A stretch of DNA of 64,000 bases from Rhizopus sp. PT2906 (GCA_025529335.1 JAMYHX010000068.1:56188-120187), one strand, 5' to 3'. Counted from the stretch's first letter, positions 1-11,297 are shown. Made by a program: numbers and translations. Notes: generated by a model not told the origin, from the letters alone.

Positions 1-844
1 GCGACTACAACAACAGCAGCTCAGACGACACCGTCTTATTTTTACGACTCTGCTTCTGTTCAGCAACCATTTACACCTGCAAATAACAGGGTAACCATTT
101 CTCCTTCTTCTATCATGATCCAAGAGCCTCCTATGTTGGTTGCTTCTTCTTCATCTACTACCACAGCCTCTACCATGTCGTCTTCCTCGGTTGAATTCTT
201 AAATGAGGCATTTGCAAAGGCAACTTCTTTGCCAGAGTCATTCTATCCTGAATTCTTACAATACTCCAAGGAGACCTATGAGCAATCTACTGGAGGTGGT
301 CCCCACCGTAAGAAGCAAAAGAGTCATCACTCTACAAAGGGTAAAAAGGAAGATGATCACTCTGATGAGGATGTGAACCCGTAAGTGTATACAAAAAGTC
401 ATTTATTAATGTGGTACAAATCATTCTCTTTTCCCTAGGAATGGTTTATCATCTTCCGAACTTCGAAGGCAAATCCATATTCAATCTGAGCAAAAAAGAA
501 GAGCTCAGATTAAGGATGGGTTCGAAGAATTAAGAAATGAGTTGCCTGCCTGTTTGAACAAAAAGATGAGCAAAGTCGCTTTATTACATCGCAGTAAGAC
601 ATGCTTTTTTTTGTTTTTGTTTTGTACTTATTTTTTTCTATAGCTGTTCAACATATTCAGCATCTTAAAGACACACAAATGTCTATCTTGTCAGAATTAG
701 AACGACTCGTTCATGAAAACGAGCAACTTCGAAAGTAAGTCAGACTGTTTATTGGATAATAATGACTTATTATTTAGTAGGTTTCAAGAAAATGTACTTC
801 AAAAGCAAGCATTGGAAAACATGTATAGCATGACCAACATGTAA
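1..844 (+). CDS. bHLH-leucine zipper transcription factor (5'-truncated by window edge)
   Basis: The frame is open from base 1, so the N-terminus lies outside the window. Exons are 1..380, 439..593, 644..734 and 781..844, with introns of about 45-60 nt. The visible part has a Ser/Thr/Pro-rich, low-complexity N-terminal region. A basic region follows, with His, Glu and Arg at positions 5, 9 and 13 of the bHLH (H-IQS-E-QKR-R), the pattern of class B factors that bind CACGTG E-boxes. Next come helix 1, a short loop, helix 2 (KVALLHRTVQHIQHLK) and a leucine-zipper-like tail ending in LRKFQENVLQKQ. The order resembles Mlx/INO-type factors, but target genes cannot be inferred. The last intron has a tandem TAGTAG acceptor. 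It is convergent with the next gene, and the two share the 845-1239 spacer. Confidence 0.85.
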
Positions 845-1239
845 AAGAGCAACTCAAACAAACAGCAATTATATATACAGCAAGTGATCTCTTTCTCTTT
901 TTCTTATTTTCTCTTTCAATTATATATACACATTGACAACCCACCTCACACATAATTGATGAATCCTCTCCCCTTTTTTTTCTTCTTCTCCCCCCTTTGT
1001 TTAATTTTGCATTGACTTTTTTTTTGTTTTGCATCTTGGGTATTAAAGTAGCCTTTACTATTATAATTTTTATATATATTTTACAGTTTTGATAAATGAT
1101 AGCACTTGGGCCTTGTTACTAAAGTAACCATGGTGCACAGATAATGGTTGAAGCACATACCTTGACAACTGCAGCACATTGTGTGACAACATAATTTTTA
1201 TACAATATATGTTGTATCACACACCACGTGAAACAAACT
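845..1239. other. Convergent intergenic spacer
   Basis: AT-rich 3' flanks of two convergent genes (bHLH and IML1). A CACGTG palindrome lies near 1226. No open frame worth calling was seen. Confidence 0.6.
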
Positions 1240-4200
1240 TTAGTGTGTGATATTGTCTTCAAAGTCATGCTCTGTTGTCTCCACAATAGCACTTGAATTT
1301 TCATAAACCCAAGCTGCGTGCTCTGATACTCCTTGTAAAAAGTGAGCCCGTGTTGTTTCCCAAAACTCGGTCAGCCACTGAACATCGGAGCAATGCTCCT
1401 GAAATTTAATGCGCAGAGTGTCTGGATGCTGAGCATTCGTTTGTCGGCGACTAAGTGCCGGCGTATGGTTTGCATGCAATCGATTGTTCACCCAAAAGAA
1501 TCCTTCCTTGTTTGGGCGGATCTGGACAAAGGCAACCCCCGATCGATGGATGTATTGATCGTACTTGTAGACATCCTTGATGTATGAGTACTGCAGATCG
1601 ACATGCTCGGCCTTGGCAAATTTCAAATCGGCTTCTACGTCAAGAACAAAGTCCAAGTGGCGCACAAGAGCAATCTCGTAAAACTGTGTAGGTACATCAA
1701 TCTTGGCGGCTGTCATCAGTTCTTCCACTGATGGTGGTGATACGGCCAAGGGAATCGGCACCGGACATTGGAAAGGGTTATCGTTCTCAGAGTCCTCATA
1801 GGCTTGTTCAACTGATCCTTCAACAAGTTTCAACCCACATCGTTCTGCTTGACGTCCCCAGTTTTGAACTAATTCTTGAATGAGCTGAGCAGTACATCCA
1901 AGCCAATTGATTTGGAAGTGGTAGCAGTTTTTAGGGTTATGGATAATGTCATAGTGCAAAATAGCCGTCTCTCGTCTGTCACTCTTCTTGTATGGATCAA
2001 CATCGATGATCATTGACTGAGACATGTGGAATTCAACACGCTTATTGGATGTTGCCGTGCTTGACTGGCTGGGTACCTGCTTGAGTTCTTGATTGTTTTC
2101 ATTCGTATGATGCGTCTTGCGTGCTGTTGTTGTCGTCTTTGACTTTTTCTTGTCAACTGCAAATTCTTCATGTAGCGTATAGAAATAGTTGCCATCTAGG
2201 AAGCTGTGGCGTTTGGTCGCTGAGACAAACAATGGTGGTTTTCGCTGCATGAGTGAGTTGCCAAATTGAACCGCTTGTTCGCGTGTGGTGATATCTTCAA
2301 GCTGGCTGATCAGCCAGTCTACACATTCGCTACCCGTGAAAACATCGTGATACATTTTAAAATGCCAACGTCGGTCCATAATCTTTAACCCTCCTCTTGG
2401 ATCCTGCATAGCCGCTGCTATATCCTTTGTCTTGGATTCCTTTGTCAACACTGTGAACCAATGACTCTTTGACTCTGGTAAGCTTGTGGGATTTGTTCTG
2501 ACGGCGTCGCTGGCTACATAGGCCGAAGGATCCATCGTGGTCAGTCGAATACCAAGGTCAGAAATTTCCCTTTTCCTTTTCTTTTGCAGCTCTTCGCGCT
2601 CCTCAGGTGTCAGCCATTTTGCCTTGCGCATGTTTTGTACCCATAACTCAAACAGGGCAATTCGCTTTTCTTCTTCGTCCAAGTGGTCATGAAGCGCAGC
2701 AGGGAACGTAATGTTTGTCGGCAAGGTCTCTCGAGGTATGAGTATGAACCGTGCACGCCAGAACCTCAGATTGTCCGTCAACTCCTCCTGGTATCCTGCG
2801 ACGAGATGGTCCAAGTAATTCCAGGCATAGAGTAAACTAGGATAGTTAAATGTCACAGACTTTGGACGATACATGGGCATGTTCTTGGGCCATATAGTGC
2901 ATTGGTAATTAATCTTGTTGATATCAAAGTCAATGATTCGAACATATCTTCTTACTTCCACGTTTTGACCAGAGGAGTCAAATGTTAGCTGATGAACTTG
3001 GTGTCCCATCGACAGCCACCACACCATATGCTTCCATCTCATTTTTTCGCCTTCTTCTTGCTGATGTTGCTGTTGCTGTTGCTGCTGCTGTTGGTCTGTG
3101 CTTATTGCTCCGGTCTGTGCGAGTTTCGCGTTACTCATAGTTGTCGTCCCGCTAGAAATGGTATTGTTGCTGCTCCGCACATCCTTGTCCTTGCCCAAGA
3201 GACTGCCCCCTAGAGCAGAGATAGGCGCAGCAGGTTCCTTTGGCTTTGTGCCTTGTGAACTTCCTGTGATGTCGACAATAATTTGAAATCCTTGAGCTAA
3301 TCGTTGACTCAACATTTCGATTAACAAGTTTTCGGTCTTTTTGTGTTCTGACAGGTTTTGGTCGCCTGCTTGATACAGATTGGCGTCTTCGCTGGCTGAT
3401 ACAGTATACATATAATGGTTGTACCGTGCTGCAAGTTCCTCGTTTGATGGAAAATAATCTGTAGTGAGAGGTAAGCAAGCTGGCGTGACTAATGATCGCC
3501 AGTGGACAACTGGTCCATCAAAGCTTGCGGCTTTAGGTAGAGCGTGCTGCCAGCGCCGCAAATGAGAGGTAAACAGGTTTGGATTGTCCGAAGGGTTGCA
3601 TGGGTTGATCAGAATATACTTACAGGTTCGATTCAAGGTATGTGAAGGTGAAGATCGATTGACGCTTGTGCGCAACACTAGGTCACTATTACCTGACTGC
3701 TTGTGAATTGAAGGTAAACTCCGTGGTGAGTGGTTCGTCTTGTTTGTCGTTGTTGACGTTCTATTGTTCATATCACCTCTCAGCTTAATTGGCACCGGGT
3801 CGACCGTGCTACTACTGACAACAACAGCATCATCGTCCTCTCCTCGATCAAATGGTAGGTTCATCGAGACTGATGCGTATTTGCCGTCGGTACTGTTCAT
3901 TGTTCCTCTCCGTAGCGATCGAAAACGGTCATCTTTTGCATATGTTGGCGATGGCTCTGAGCCTTTAAGTTCTTCTTTTCTATCCAAAGGGCCTTTGGTA
4001 CCCATCGATTGTGAGATAATAGAAGGTATACGACGCTGTTCTCCAGTGTAATGCCAAGTCTATCAAAGGAAATGGTATAAGCTTTATCTGTTTCATTTAA
4101 ACCTTTTTTTTTTTTTTACCGTGGTTGATTTATGTCGGCTACTTGCGTTCTTCCAAAACTCGTTGGCATTCTCTAGTTTTTCGGGGCTATCTTCTGGACT

Positions 4201-6098
4201 CCTTGCGTTATGAAAAGTCTTTATCATTTTCGTTGCCGAAACAGGTTTTTTATAAAATCGCGGTTCTGGGGTACTCTTGAAGAGACTAGCATCGTAAGTC
4301 TCATAGGCACGCCTTGAGTAACTGGAGGTTATTTCGCTATTTGCTGCTAAAAAGGACGATCTTCGTATACTTGTGGATATATTAGCAGACCTTGAAAGGT
4401 AAGTGGTTGTCTCTTCATGACTTGAAGTCATCTTTTCGGTCAAGCTACTACTACTCTTTTGAGGCCGTATAGATTTTTGATGTTCAGACAGGTAAGGTAC
4501 AGAAATTCCTTTGAGATCATGTTCCATAATACCCATCATCTGAAGTTCATACATTTTACATCTCGTTTTAAACTTATCCTGCTTCAAGAACCGACCTGTT
4601 TCATGATGGTAAAAGCTGCAGTCGACCCAATGGGGAACATTAAAGTACTTTTTGGTTGGTTTATCGTCATTATCCTGATAAAGAGGGTCCATATAGCCAA
4701 GTACCTTTGCCGTCGTCGCTGATTTTTCAGGCGATGCACCAAAGTTTGTAAACTGTTTCCTATTCTCGTTTTCATCTATAGCCAAAGGCGCGTCCATATA
4801 GTACATAAGTGGTGTGATATGTAAAGGAAGGGGCGATAGACACACAAGGTCCATAGCAATTCCATTGTCTGTCATCCTTTCGTTTGTCAATCGCAAAAGT
4901 TTTTTATTCACTGAAAATTTGCCTACACCAGGCGTGATCAGAATGATGGACAGACCCGTTCGCATCAGATCGCGATCAACATAGTGTTTGTCAAAGGGAT
5001 TCAATGCTAGATTGATGGCTTCGAGCACATTGCCTTCAAAGGCCATCGATATTTGACCACTCATCACTTGTCGTCCATCTGGTTCTGATCGCAAGAGAAC
5101 AGTAGGCTGAAAATTTGCTTGCTCTTTCTTGAGCTGACCAATGATCGACATCCAGTCGTCTGATGTCTCCCAGTCTGCTAATACCTTGTAAAAGTCCTTA
5201 TAGTATCTTCCATCCTCTGCCTTGTTTAATAATGGATCTCCGTTGTGAGCTTCATAAAAAACACGGGTGAACAAGACGATGGATACGACATGGTTCGCTC
5301 CTTCTTCTTTCCAGCGACTAAAAAGTTGAGGCAGAAAGTTGCTGACTGCCTTTTCAAAATAGAGTTCCCCGTCTTCATCAAATTCCCACATCTCTTTAGA
5401 CATTTGTATAAACAAAAAGTACTTGGCTGAGGCTGACCGAAATATCAATCGTGTATGCTCTGTGATATAGCCTGAGGTAATTTCCTGCCTAGCTCTGAAC
5501 ATTCGCTTGACGGTAGCTTTTATAGATCCTGCAAAAAGAATCTTTTTTTCAAGATAAGCGCAGGTACTTTTGAGACTTTGTTGTAACCTCCACATGTCAC
5601 TTCGACTTAGATATTGTTCTTTAAATGCCAGTTCGATATGATCAACTGAAACAGATGTGGGATCAATCTATTAAATAAACTTTAGTTATAACCTTTCTTA
5701 TATCCTTTTATTTACCAGCTCCACATAGACTTCCTGTCTTGACCTTAAATTAAACCGATCTGCTAAATCTTTGGATATAGAAAGCTTTCATTGTATGTTT
5801 AGTTTTTTCTTTTTTCTTTTTTGAATGCATAATTAAAGTAATTTACTTGCAATTGCTTTGTCAAGCTCTCTTTATCTGGCGCATATCCTTTAACAATAAC
5901 ATACTCTGTGGCCTCCTGTTCTTGTGTTTGCTGATCTTTCTCTTGCTCGGGTGGACAATGAATTCTCAACAGTTGACCATCTCTGAAATTAGGGAATATC
6001 TCTGGATTCACAATAGCATCATTATGGTGAGTCAAACCAAGATCGTGAATCCACAAGACAATTGGTTTATTAGATAACAAAAAGCCCTTGGGTGGCAT
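1240..6098 (-). CDS. IML1: IML1/DEPDC5, GATOR1 (SEACIT) subunit with DEP domain
   Basis: Four exons on the minus strand (6098..5847, 5784..5716, 5667..4120, 4059..1240) join in frame to about 1562 aa. Yeast Iml1 and human DEPDC5 are also close to 1600 aa. The N-terminal Iml1 domain covers roughly residues 100-400. A DEP domain lies near 1175-1255, with the LKIMDRRWHFKMYHDVFTGSECVDWL stretch split here as LKIMDRRWHF / TGSECVDWL. In characterised relatives the GATOR1 complex acts as GAP for the Rag/Gtr GTPases at the vacuole or lysosome and restrains TORC1 when amino acids are scarce. A CAG/CAA run encodes about nine glutamines near 3065-3095, between the Iml1 and DEP parts. Serine-rich linkers at 4130-4500 look disordered. 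Assignment is firm; the only uncertainty is the exact splice sites. Confidence 0.93.
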
Positions 6099-6257
6099 TT
6101 TTTATTATTGTTACTCTAAAAGAGCATAAAGTGAGACAGTCAGAATTGAGAGGGGAGCAAATTGGGTTCAAACACCGTTATGAAAAATTTAGTAGCCACA
6201 AAGCGAAGAATAAATGTTGAAGTGGGAACTTGTATAGTTTATTTTTATAAGACAGAG

Positions 6258-6839
6258 CTATTGCTGTCTTGCAGGCCTTGATTGGGGCACAGAACAAATG
6301 CTTTCTACAATTGATATAGATTGTCTTAATGTGCTTGCCAGATCATTTAAACCTTCTGGACTGTCCTTCAATTCCTCAATCCACTGCTTCACTTCGGAAG
6401 GAAGTCTAGATGAGATAATCTCCTGCACATCATATAGGTTATGATCAGGATACTCCCATCTATACTTCACTTCTACTGCACTGTCAGTCAGGAGATGCTT
6501 ACTAATATAAGAAGGGCATCCAATCTTGATAGATTCTTTCGTTCTAGCTTTCTTGGTGGATACCTCGCTTTCTTTCTTTTCTTGAGCTTTCCTGCATGGT
6601 CACATTGATATTTGATGGTATGCAATCTCAAAGGGGCTACAAGAGGTTGATCAAGAAAAGGTTTTGCTTTTTTTGTTAGTCCAGCTTTGGTGAAGGTTCC
6701 AGTTAGCATGTTTCTGGGCAATATTGCTGAACCACTCTTCAAATCCTGCCTCGTTAACAAAACGAATGGCGACAACTTCATCATAATATTCAGGAATGAT
6801 GCGGGTGATGAGATTGTCGTTGATATTAATGACAGGCAT
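6258..6839 (-). pseudogene. FAR1/MULE-type zinc-binding domain remnant, two frameshifts
   Basis: Reading on the minus strand from an ATG at 6839, three frames carry successive parts of one protein. The first is MPVININDNLITRIIP to WTNKKSK. The second is LRLHTIKYQCDHAGKLKKRK. The third is TKESIKIGCPSYISK to VKQWIEELKDSP, ending at 6258. The C..H and I-GCP spacing resembles the FAR1-type DNA-binding region found in many Mucorales transposase-derived proteins. Both frame changes fall in A-rich runs near 6670 and 6575, and no plausible intron of usable size bridges them. The sequence stops soon after the domain, with no transposase core. It is best read as a decayed transposon-derived gene, though homopolymer sequencing errors or frameshifting are not excluded. 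Confidence 0.5.
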
Positions 6840-6975
6840 AGTTACTAGAAAAACGCGTAAAATACAATAATTAGGATTTTCGAAACCAGGTATAAAGTCA
6901 CTCTTTTTCAATAAATTGCATAATGTTTATAAAGAAGAAAGCACTTCATTTATTGGATTTTAGCTTAAATAAATA

Positions 6976-7827
6976 TTAGCTTGTTAATAAAATGATTTCT
7001 ACACAAAAGAATACAATCAAGATGACCACAGTGGCCAGAATGACTATTAGTTTATAATTACAATTCTTTTTATGCAGTAAGCCCACTGGTACTTTCTCGA
7101 TCAAGTCCAAATTATCACCAATCACATAGACAAAGTCACCTTCATGCAATATCAGTGGCCATCGTCGTCTGTATCTTTCAAAGATAATATTGAGCTCATT
7201 GCGTAGTTCCGATAGCACTTTACATGTATTGGCTAATACTTGAAGATCTTTATGAATATCTTGAACTGTGCTCATCCACTGTTGTATCCGTTCATCATTC
7301 GTCCTTTCTCCTCGTTGGAGTAATATCTGTACAGGTAATGGAGGTGAAGTCGATTGAAACACCTGTTCGATATCGATTGCTGGTTGAATCTGTTTGATTT
7401 GCTCCTCAAAAAATAACGAAAATCGTCTCTGATTATCCAAGACGATGGCCATGTACATCTCTATGAGTGTCTTGTAAGACTGAATCAGATGTTTGAACTT
7501 TCTGTTTCGCACATCCAAGTCACTTAACCATGGTTTAGATGGCTCCAGGCTTTGAACAGCACAACGAATAGAGTGTAAAAACTTTTCTGCAGCTTGGACA
7601 TCGCGTGTTAGCACTTTTCTACATGACACTTGTTTTTGATGTATGCTTTGTTGATAAATAATTGTATAAGCATCTTGTATCTCTTGGATCAAGCGATGAC
7701 ATTGATTGATATGAAGTGTAGTATGCTCCACAATAATATTAAACTCAAGCATGGAATCCAAAGTTTGTAGTAAGTGATCTCGATCATTAGACAAAGTTAG
7801 ATCCAAGTATTGCTTTTCAGAATTCAT
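6976..7827 (-). CDS. Tail-anchored, possible divergent syntaxin-like (SNARE) protein
   Basis: Single-exon, 283 aa. The protein is largely helical, with a hydrophobic C-terminal segment (KLIVILATVVILIVFFCVEI) five residues from its end, as in tail-anchored SNAREs. A stretch near residues 115-150 (SYKTLIEMYMAIVLDNQRRF) and the helix around 180-220 (IQQWMSTVQDIHKDLQVLA) resemble the Habc end and SNARE motif of syntaxins. The central zero-layer glutamine cannot be placed with confidence. About 45 residues containing a GDFVYVIGDN stretch separate the helix from the membrane anchor, which is unusual. The family assignment is tentative; only the tail anchor is directly visible. It shares a roughly 325-bp divergent upstream region with the 8154 gene, which contains a CT microsatellite near 7864-7880. 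Confidence 0.4.
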   Translation of the reverse strand: MNSEKQYLDLTLSNDRDHLLQTLDSMLEFNIIVEHTTLHINQCHRLIQEIQDAYTIIYQQSIHQKQVSCRKVLTRDVQAAEKFLHSIRCAVQSLEPSKPWLSDLDVRNRKFKHLIQSYKTLIEMYMAIVLDNQRRFSLFFEEQIKQIQPAIDIEQVFQSTSPPLPVQILLQRGERTNDERIQQWMSTVQDIHKDLQVLANTCKVLSELRNELNIIFERYRRRWPLILHEGDFVYVIGDNLDLIEKVPVGLLHKKNCNYKLIVILATVVILIVFFCVEIILLTS

Positions 7828-8153
7828 TGTTTTTAAATAAATATATTAACACAAAAGAAGAGAACTCTCTCTCTCTCTTTTCAAGAATAAAGTTGGGCTT
7901 AGCTACGGTTTTATTGTTAAAATAAGCGTTCTCTTGTAAATAAGCTATGCATCCTCTCCATACATTCACCACTCGTCTCTCTTTCTCTCTCATTTTGATA
8001 TATATACACATGTATACATATAGAGAGAAGCCAAATAGACACATACAAATACAATATTCCATTTCCTTTGCTAAAAGTGTCTGTGTGGCTTGGAAATACA
8101 ATTTCCATATTATAGCAGACCTTGTCTTTTTTTTTTTCTACAACTCATAGATC

Positions 8154-8435
8154 ATGGGCAAAAGTGCAAAATTCTACAAGCGTCCAACAAAAAAAGAAAA
8201 GGAAGGTCAAGCACTAAAGAAATTAGCTGAACCTTCTGTCATTTCAAAGAATAAAACAAAAAATTCAATAGTTCTACAAGCAGCACAGGCAGCATTAGCA
8301 AACAAAGATCAAATGGATCTTGATAAGCAACCTGAAAAACCAAAGCAAGAGAAGAAAAAGACAGATATACCAGATTATGTAGACCTGTTTTCAGGGAAAA
8401 AGACATATAAAAAAGTACCAGCAAAGAGAAAATAA
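8154..8435 (+). CDS. Small, lysine-rich conserved fungal protein of unknown function
   Basis: Single-exon, 93 aa, very rich in Lys. The N-terminus MGKSAKFYKRPTKKEK and the C-terminus DYVDLFSGKKTYKKVP look like the conserved ends of a short fungal protein, with a low-complexity Gln/Lys linker between. The composition suggests a nucleolar or RNA-associated protein, but this is inference and no enzyme motif is present. An AATAAA signal overlaps the stop codon (8431-8436). The gene is convergent with Argonaute, with about 97 bp between stop codons. Confidence 0.65.
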   Translation: MGKSAKFYKRPTKKEKEGQALKKLAEPSVISKNKTKNSIVLQAAQAALANKDQMDLDKQPEKPKQEKKKTDIPDYVDLFSGKKTYKKVPAKRK

Positions 8436-8532
8436 AGCACGCTTTTTATTCAATTTGTTATAGAACAAAGCTAAATTTTTTCAATTTGAAGTTTATGCAA
8501 TGAAAAAGTTCATACTGAGATTATTTTTTGGT

Positions 8533-11252
8533 TTACATGAAGTACATCACCTTGGTGAGCTCAGGTTTGACAACAGCGAAGGAAGCAAGTTGAGCTTCAG
8601 AGTCTTGTGATTCAGAGGTAGCTTCAGTGTCAGACCAGTTTTCGTTACGTCTGTGGAAGCGAGCACGAGCGGCAACCAAGTCAGCATAGTATGCAGCTGG
8701 GACCAAAGAGACGGCACGAGTGGCACGACCATAGATGTAACACATACGGTAGGTCAATTCTTGAAGACCATCGGCAGTGAACTCGTTTTCATCATACAAG
8801 ACGTGATAGTGAGTAGGACGAGAAGTACCTTGAAGACCAGCGTGAGATTGAAGATAAAAGTCAAACTCGAAGGGATGGACAATGTCGGTGTCGATGACAG
8901 TACCAGGTTGACAGTTACCAGTACGGTCAGCATCACGTGGTTGGACAGGGAAGAATCTAGCATGATGACGCTTCTGAACGACAACGAAAGTGATCTTGGG
9001 ATTGTACTTGGGGTCCAAAGAGGTACAGGCAGCACGGATGGCGGCAACTTCGGAATCCATAACTTGCTTAAATTGGCCTTCAGAGACACCATCACGGTAG
9101 AAGATCATACGTACAGGCTTTTGACCAGAAGCTTGATAGAAAGTCTTTAGCAATTCCTTAACCATGTTGGCAAGATCAGCAATGATTTCAGTACGGTTAG
9201 CTTGGACACGGATAGCAGAAGCGTATCTGGAAGCACGAGCATCCATAGAGGCACAAAGGGCGGCAACAGATGGACGGTTCATATCACCAGGAGCAGGATG
9301 AGTGACATCAGCACCGAAGACGATAGTGGGTACTTGAGCAATGAAAGGAATTTGTTCAGGAGGCAAGAACAAGTTCATACCACCCAACTTCACGTTGACC
9401 TTAAGACAGACATTGGCGCAGTATTGCTTCTTGGCATCAGCAATGTGCTTAGATTGGACACATTGAGTAGCAACACCAATGACAGTGTCAGAGATTCTCT
9501 TGATTTCAGCATACAATTGGGTACCAGTGTTGGGCAAGATACAGAAGATCAACTGAGGATTAGCCTTGGCAGCGTTACCAGCCTTTAACCAGGCTTCCTT
9601 CAAGGTGCGGTCAATGTTACCGTTAGGATCAGCGTTCATGATAGGAGGTTGACGATTGACAACATTCAAACCGGTATCAATGAAGGTACGACACAATTCA
9701 CGGATGAAGTTGTTGATAGCAGGAGGGGGAACGTTACCAGCAAAGTTGACGACGGACCATGAACCAAGGTTGGCACCTTGAGCGACCTTCTTACCACGAA
9801 GGTTCCAAGCACCGCCTGCAGGAGCAAATGTAGCTTCTTGAGAAGAAGGATGATAAGAAATCTTGGGGGTAGGCAAGACACGAGCATTAATGACAGCCAT
9901 TTCAGGCTTGACAGTCAAACCGAATTGTTGCAAGTAAGGGTTATCACGGTACTTAAGAAGGTTCATGCCTTGGTTAATCTTGTTAGCACGAACATCGGGC
10001 TTTTGACAAGTGAATTTGATCATTTCGGCAGTTTGCTTTTCGTTCAACTTCTTCATGTGACGTTGACCAGGGAGAACCTCACAGACTTCCATAGGCAAGA
10101 AAATATCCTTTCTGACAGCAACACAAGGCAAGAAGGGATAGTTAAGACGCTTGTTGTATTGCTTGGCAAAATAGTTTGCAACAGACAATTCAGCACCAGA
10201 CTCATCCTTGAAGTTGGTATGATCAGCAGTGCTACGAGTAAGACCAGTGATCTTGTACTTCTTCTTTGATTCACCACGGTGAGTGACTTGGATTCTCAAA
10301 GACTTCAAGATCTTTTCAAGCTTGGTTAACTCGCGGTCAGGGATACCACGACGAAGTTCATCCAAAGAGCGACGACCCAAGATCTTGGCGACAACTTCAG
10401 GTAAAGGACCAGATTCATAGAAAGCGGTAGCAGAGACATCAATGTTGATCATCATTTTACCTAATAAAATAATCATGGTTAATGCGTCATAACATATGAT
10501 AAATCATTTTCTTTGTACTTACCGACGGTGGGGCGAGCGGATTGATAGTAACCTTGCCAGACTTCGGCACCGTTAGGAAGAGGACGCTTGTCAGTAGGCG
10601 TGAAGAAAGAACGGCCGACGGTAGTATAGGTCATGGAAGGAACATGACGAATAAGCACATCCATAACCATGATGGCTATTATTTTTAGCAAAATGTGATT
10701 AGTATTACGCGTTTCCTGAGAAAATATTAAAAAAAATACATTTATATATAAATATTTACCAGTTAAACAGTTGGAGGTACAAGAAGATTGACCGTTCAAG
10801 AAGAGACGAAGCTCTTCCATGTTAACTACACCAGCCTTCTTGATACGGATCTTGAAAAGACCACCAGAGCGCTTAGAACCTTGTTCTTGAAGTTCAACCT
10901 ATGTAAAGAATGTGAGCAAAATGTTGTCAACCTAAAGAACTCATAATACCTCGAACTGCATAGCGTTTTCATCACCTAAAGGAAGAGGCTTGGGAGAGAA
11001 AACGTTCTTGCGGCCATCATAAATGGTCTTGATACCCTTAAGGACACCTTTGCCATCCAAATCTTCAAAAGATTGCCAAACCTTACGATAGAGAGCAGGT
11101 GGAGCACTAGGGGGGTCAATAGTGATATCGTAGTGGTGGATGTTGCTTGTAGTGAAGTTGATAACTTCAAAAAAGTTGGTACGAACACGAATAGGCTTGC
11201 CGGTTTTGCCGCTACCAGGACGCTTTACAAGCTCTGTAAGCTGTAAAGACAT
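8533..11252 (-). CDS. ago: Argonaute protein (RNA silencing slicer)
   Basis: Exons 11252..10950, 10898..10760, 10675..10523 and 10460..8533 join to 840 aa. The order is N domain, linker, PAZ (about 260-355), MID and PIWI (about 495-800). The slicer tetrad appears complete: Asp in VFGADVTHP (about 583), the glutamate finger in NRTEIIADL (about 622), Asp in FYRDGVSEGQF (about 653) and His in PTHYHVLYDENE (about 750). It ends in YFM, like many eukaryotic AGO tails. It would bind small RNAs and cleave or silence complementary transcripts in the cytoplasm. Codon choice is strongly biased (AAC, CGT, GGT, ATC, GTC), unlike the neighbouring genes. The 5' leader next to the ATG is 20 T then 8 A on the sense strand. 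Which Mucorales paralogue it is (ago-1, -2 or -3) cannot be decided here. Confidence 0.95.
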
Positions 11253-11297
11253 TTTTTTTTAAAAAAAAAAAAAAAAAAAATAAATAAATAAATAAAA
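11253..11297 (-). repeat. T20/A8 tract and TAAA repeats in Argonaute leader
   Basis: On the sense strand of Argonaute, (TTTA)n units lead into 20 consecutive T (11280-11261), then 8 A (11260-11253), then the ATG. The T and A tracts can pair as a hairpin directly before the start codon. A nucleosome-excluding promoter tract or a T-rich leader are simpler explanations. Confidence 0.7.

Noticed and set aside
1240..1304. Alternative extension of IML1 beyond 1240
   Set aside because: The stop at 1240 is in frame with the long exon and the length already matches the family.
6488..6784. 98-aa minus frame as an independent gene
   Set aside because: Its middle part belongs to the FAR1-type remnant and its ends are out of frame with the conserved text, so it was merged into the pseudogene.
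8653..10269. Long plus-strand frames (165, 128 and 163 aa) opposite Argonaute
   Set aside because: They are antisense shadows created by the strong codon bias of Argonaute and have no domain or start context of their own.
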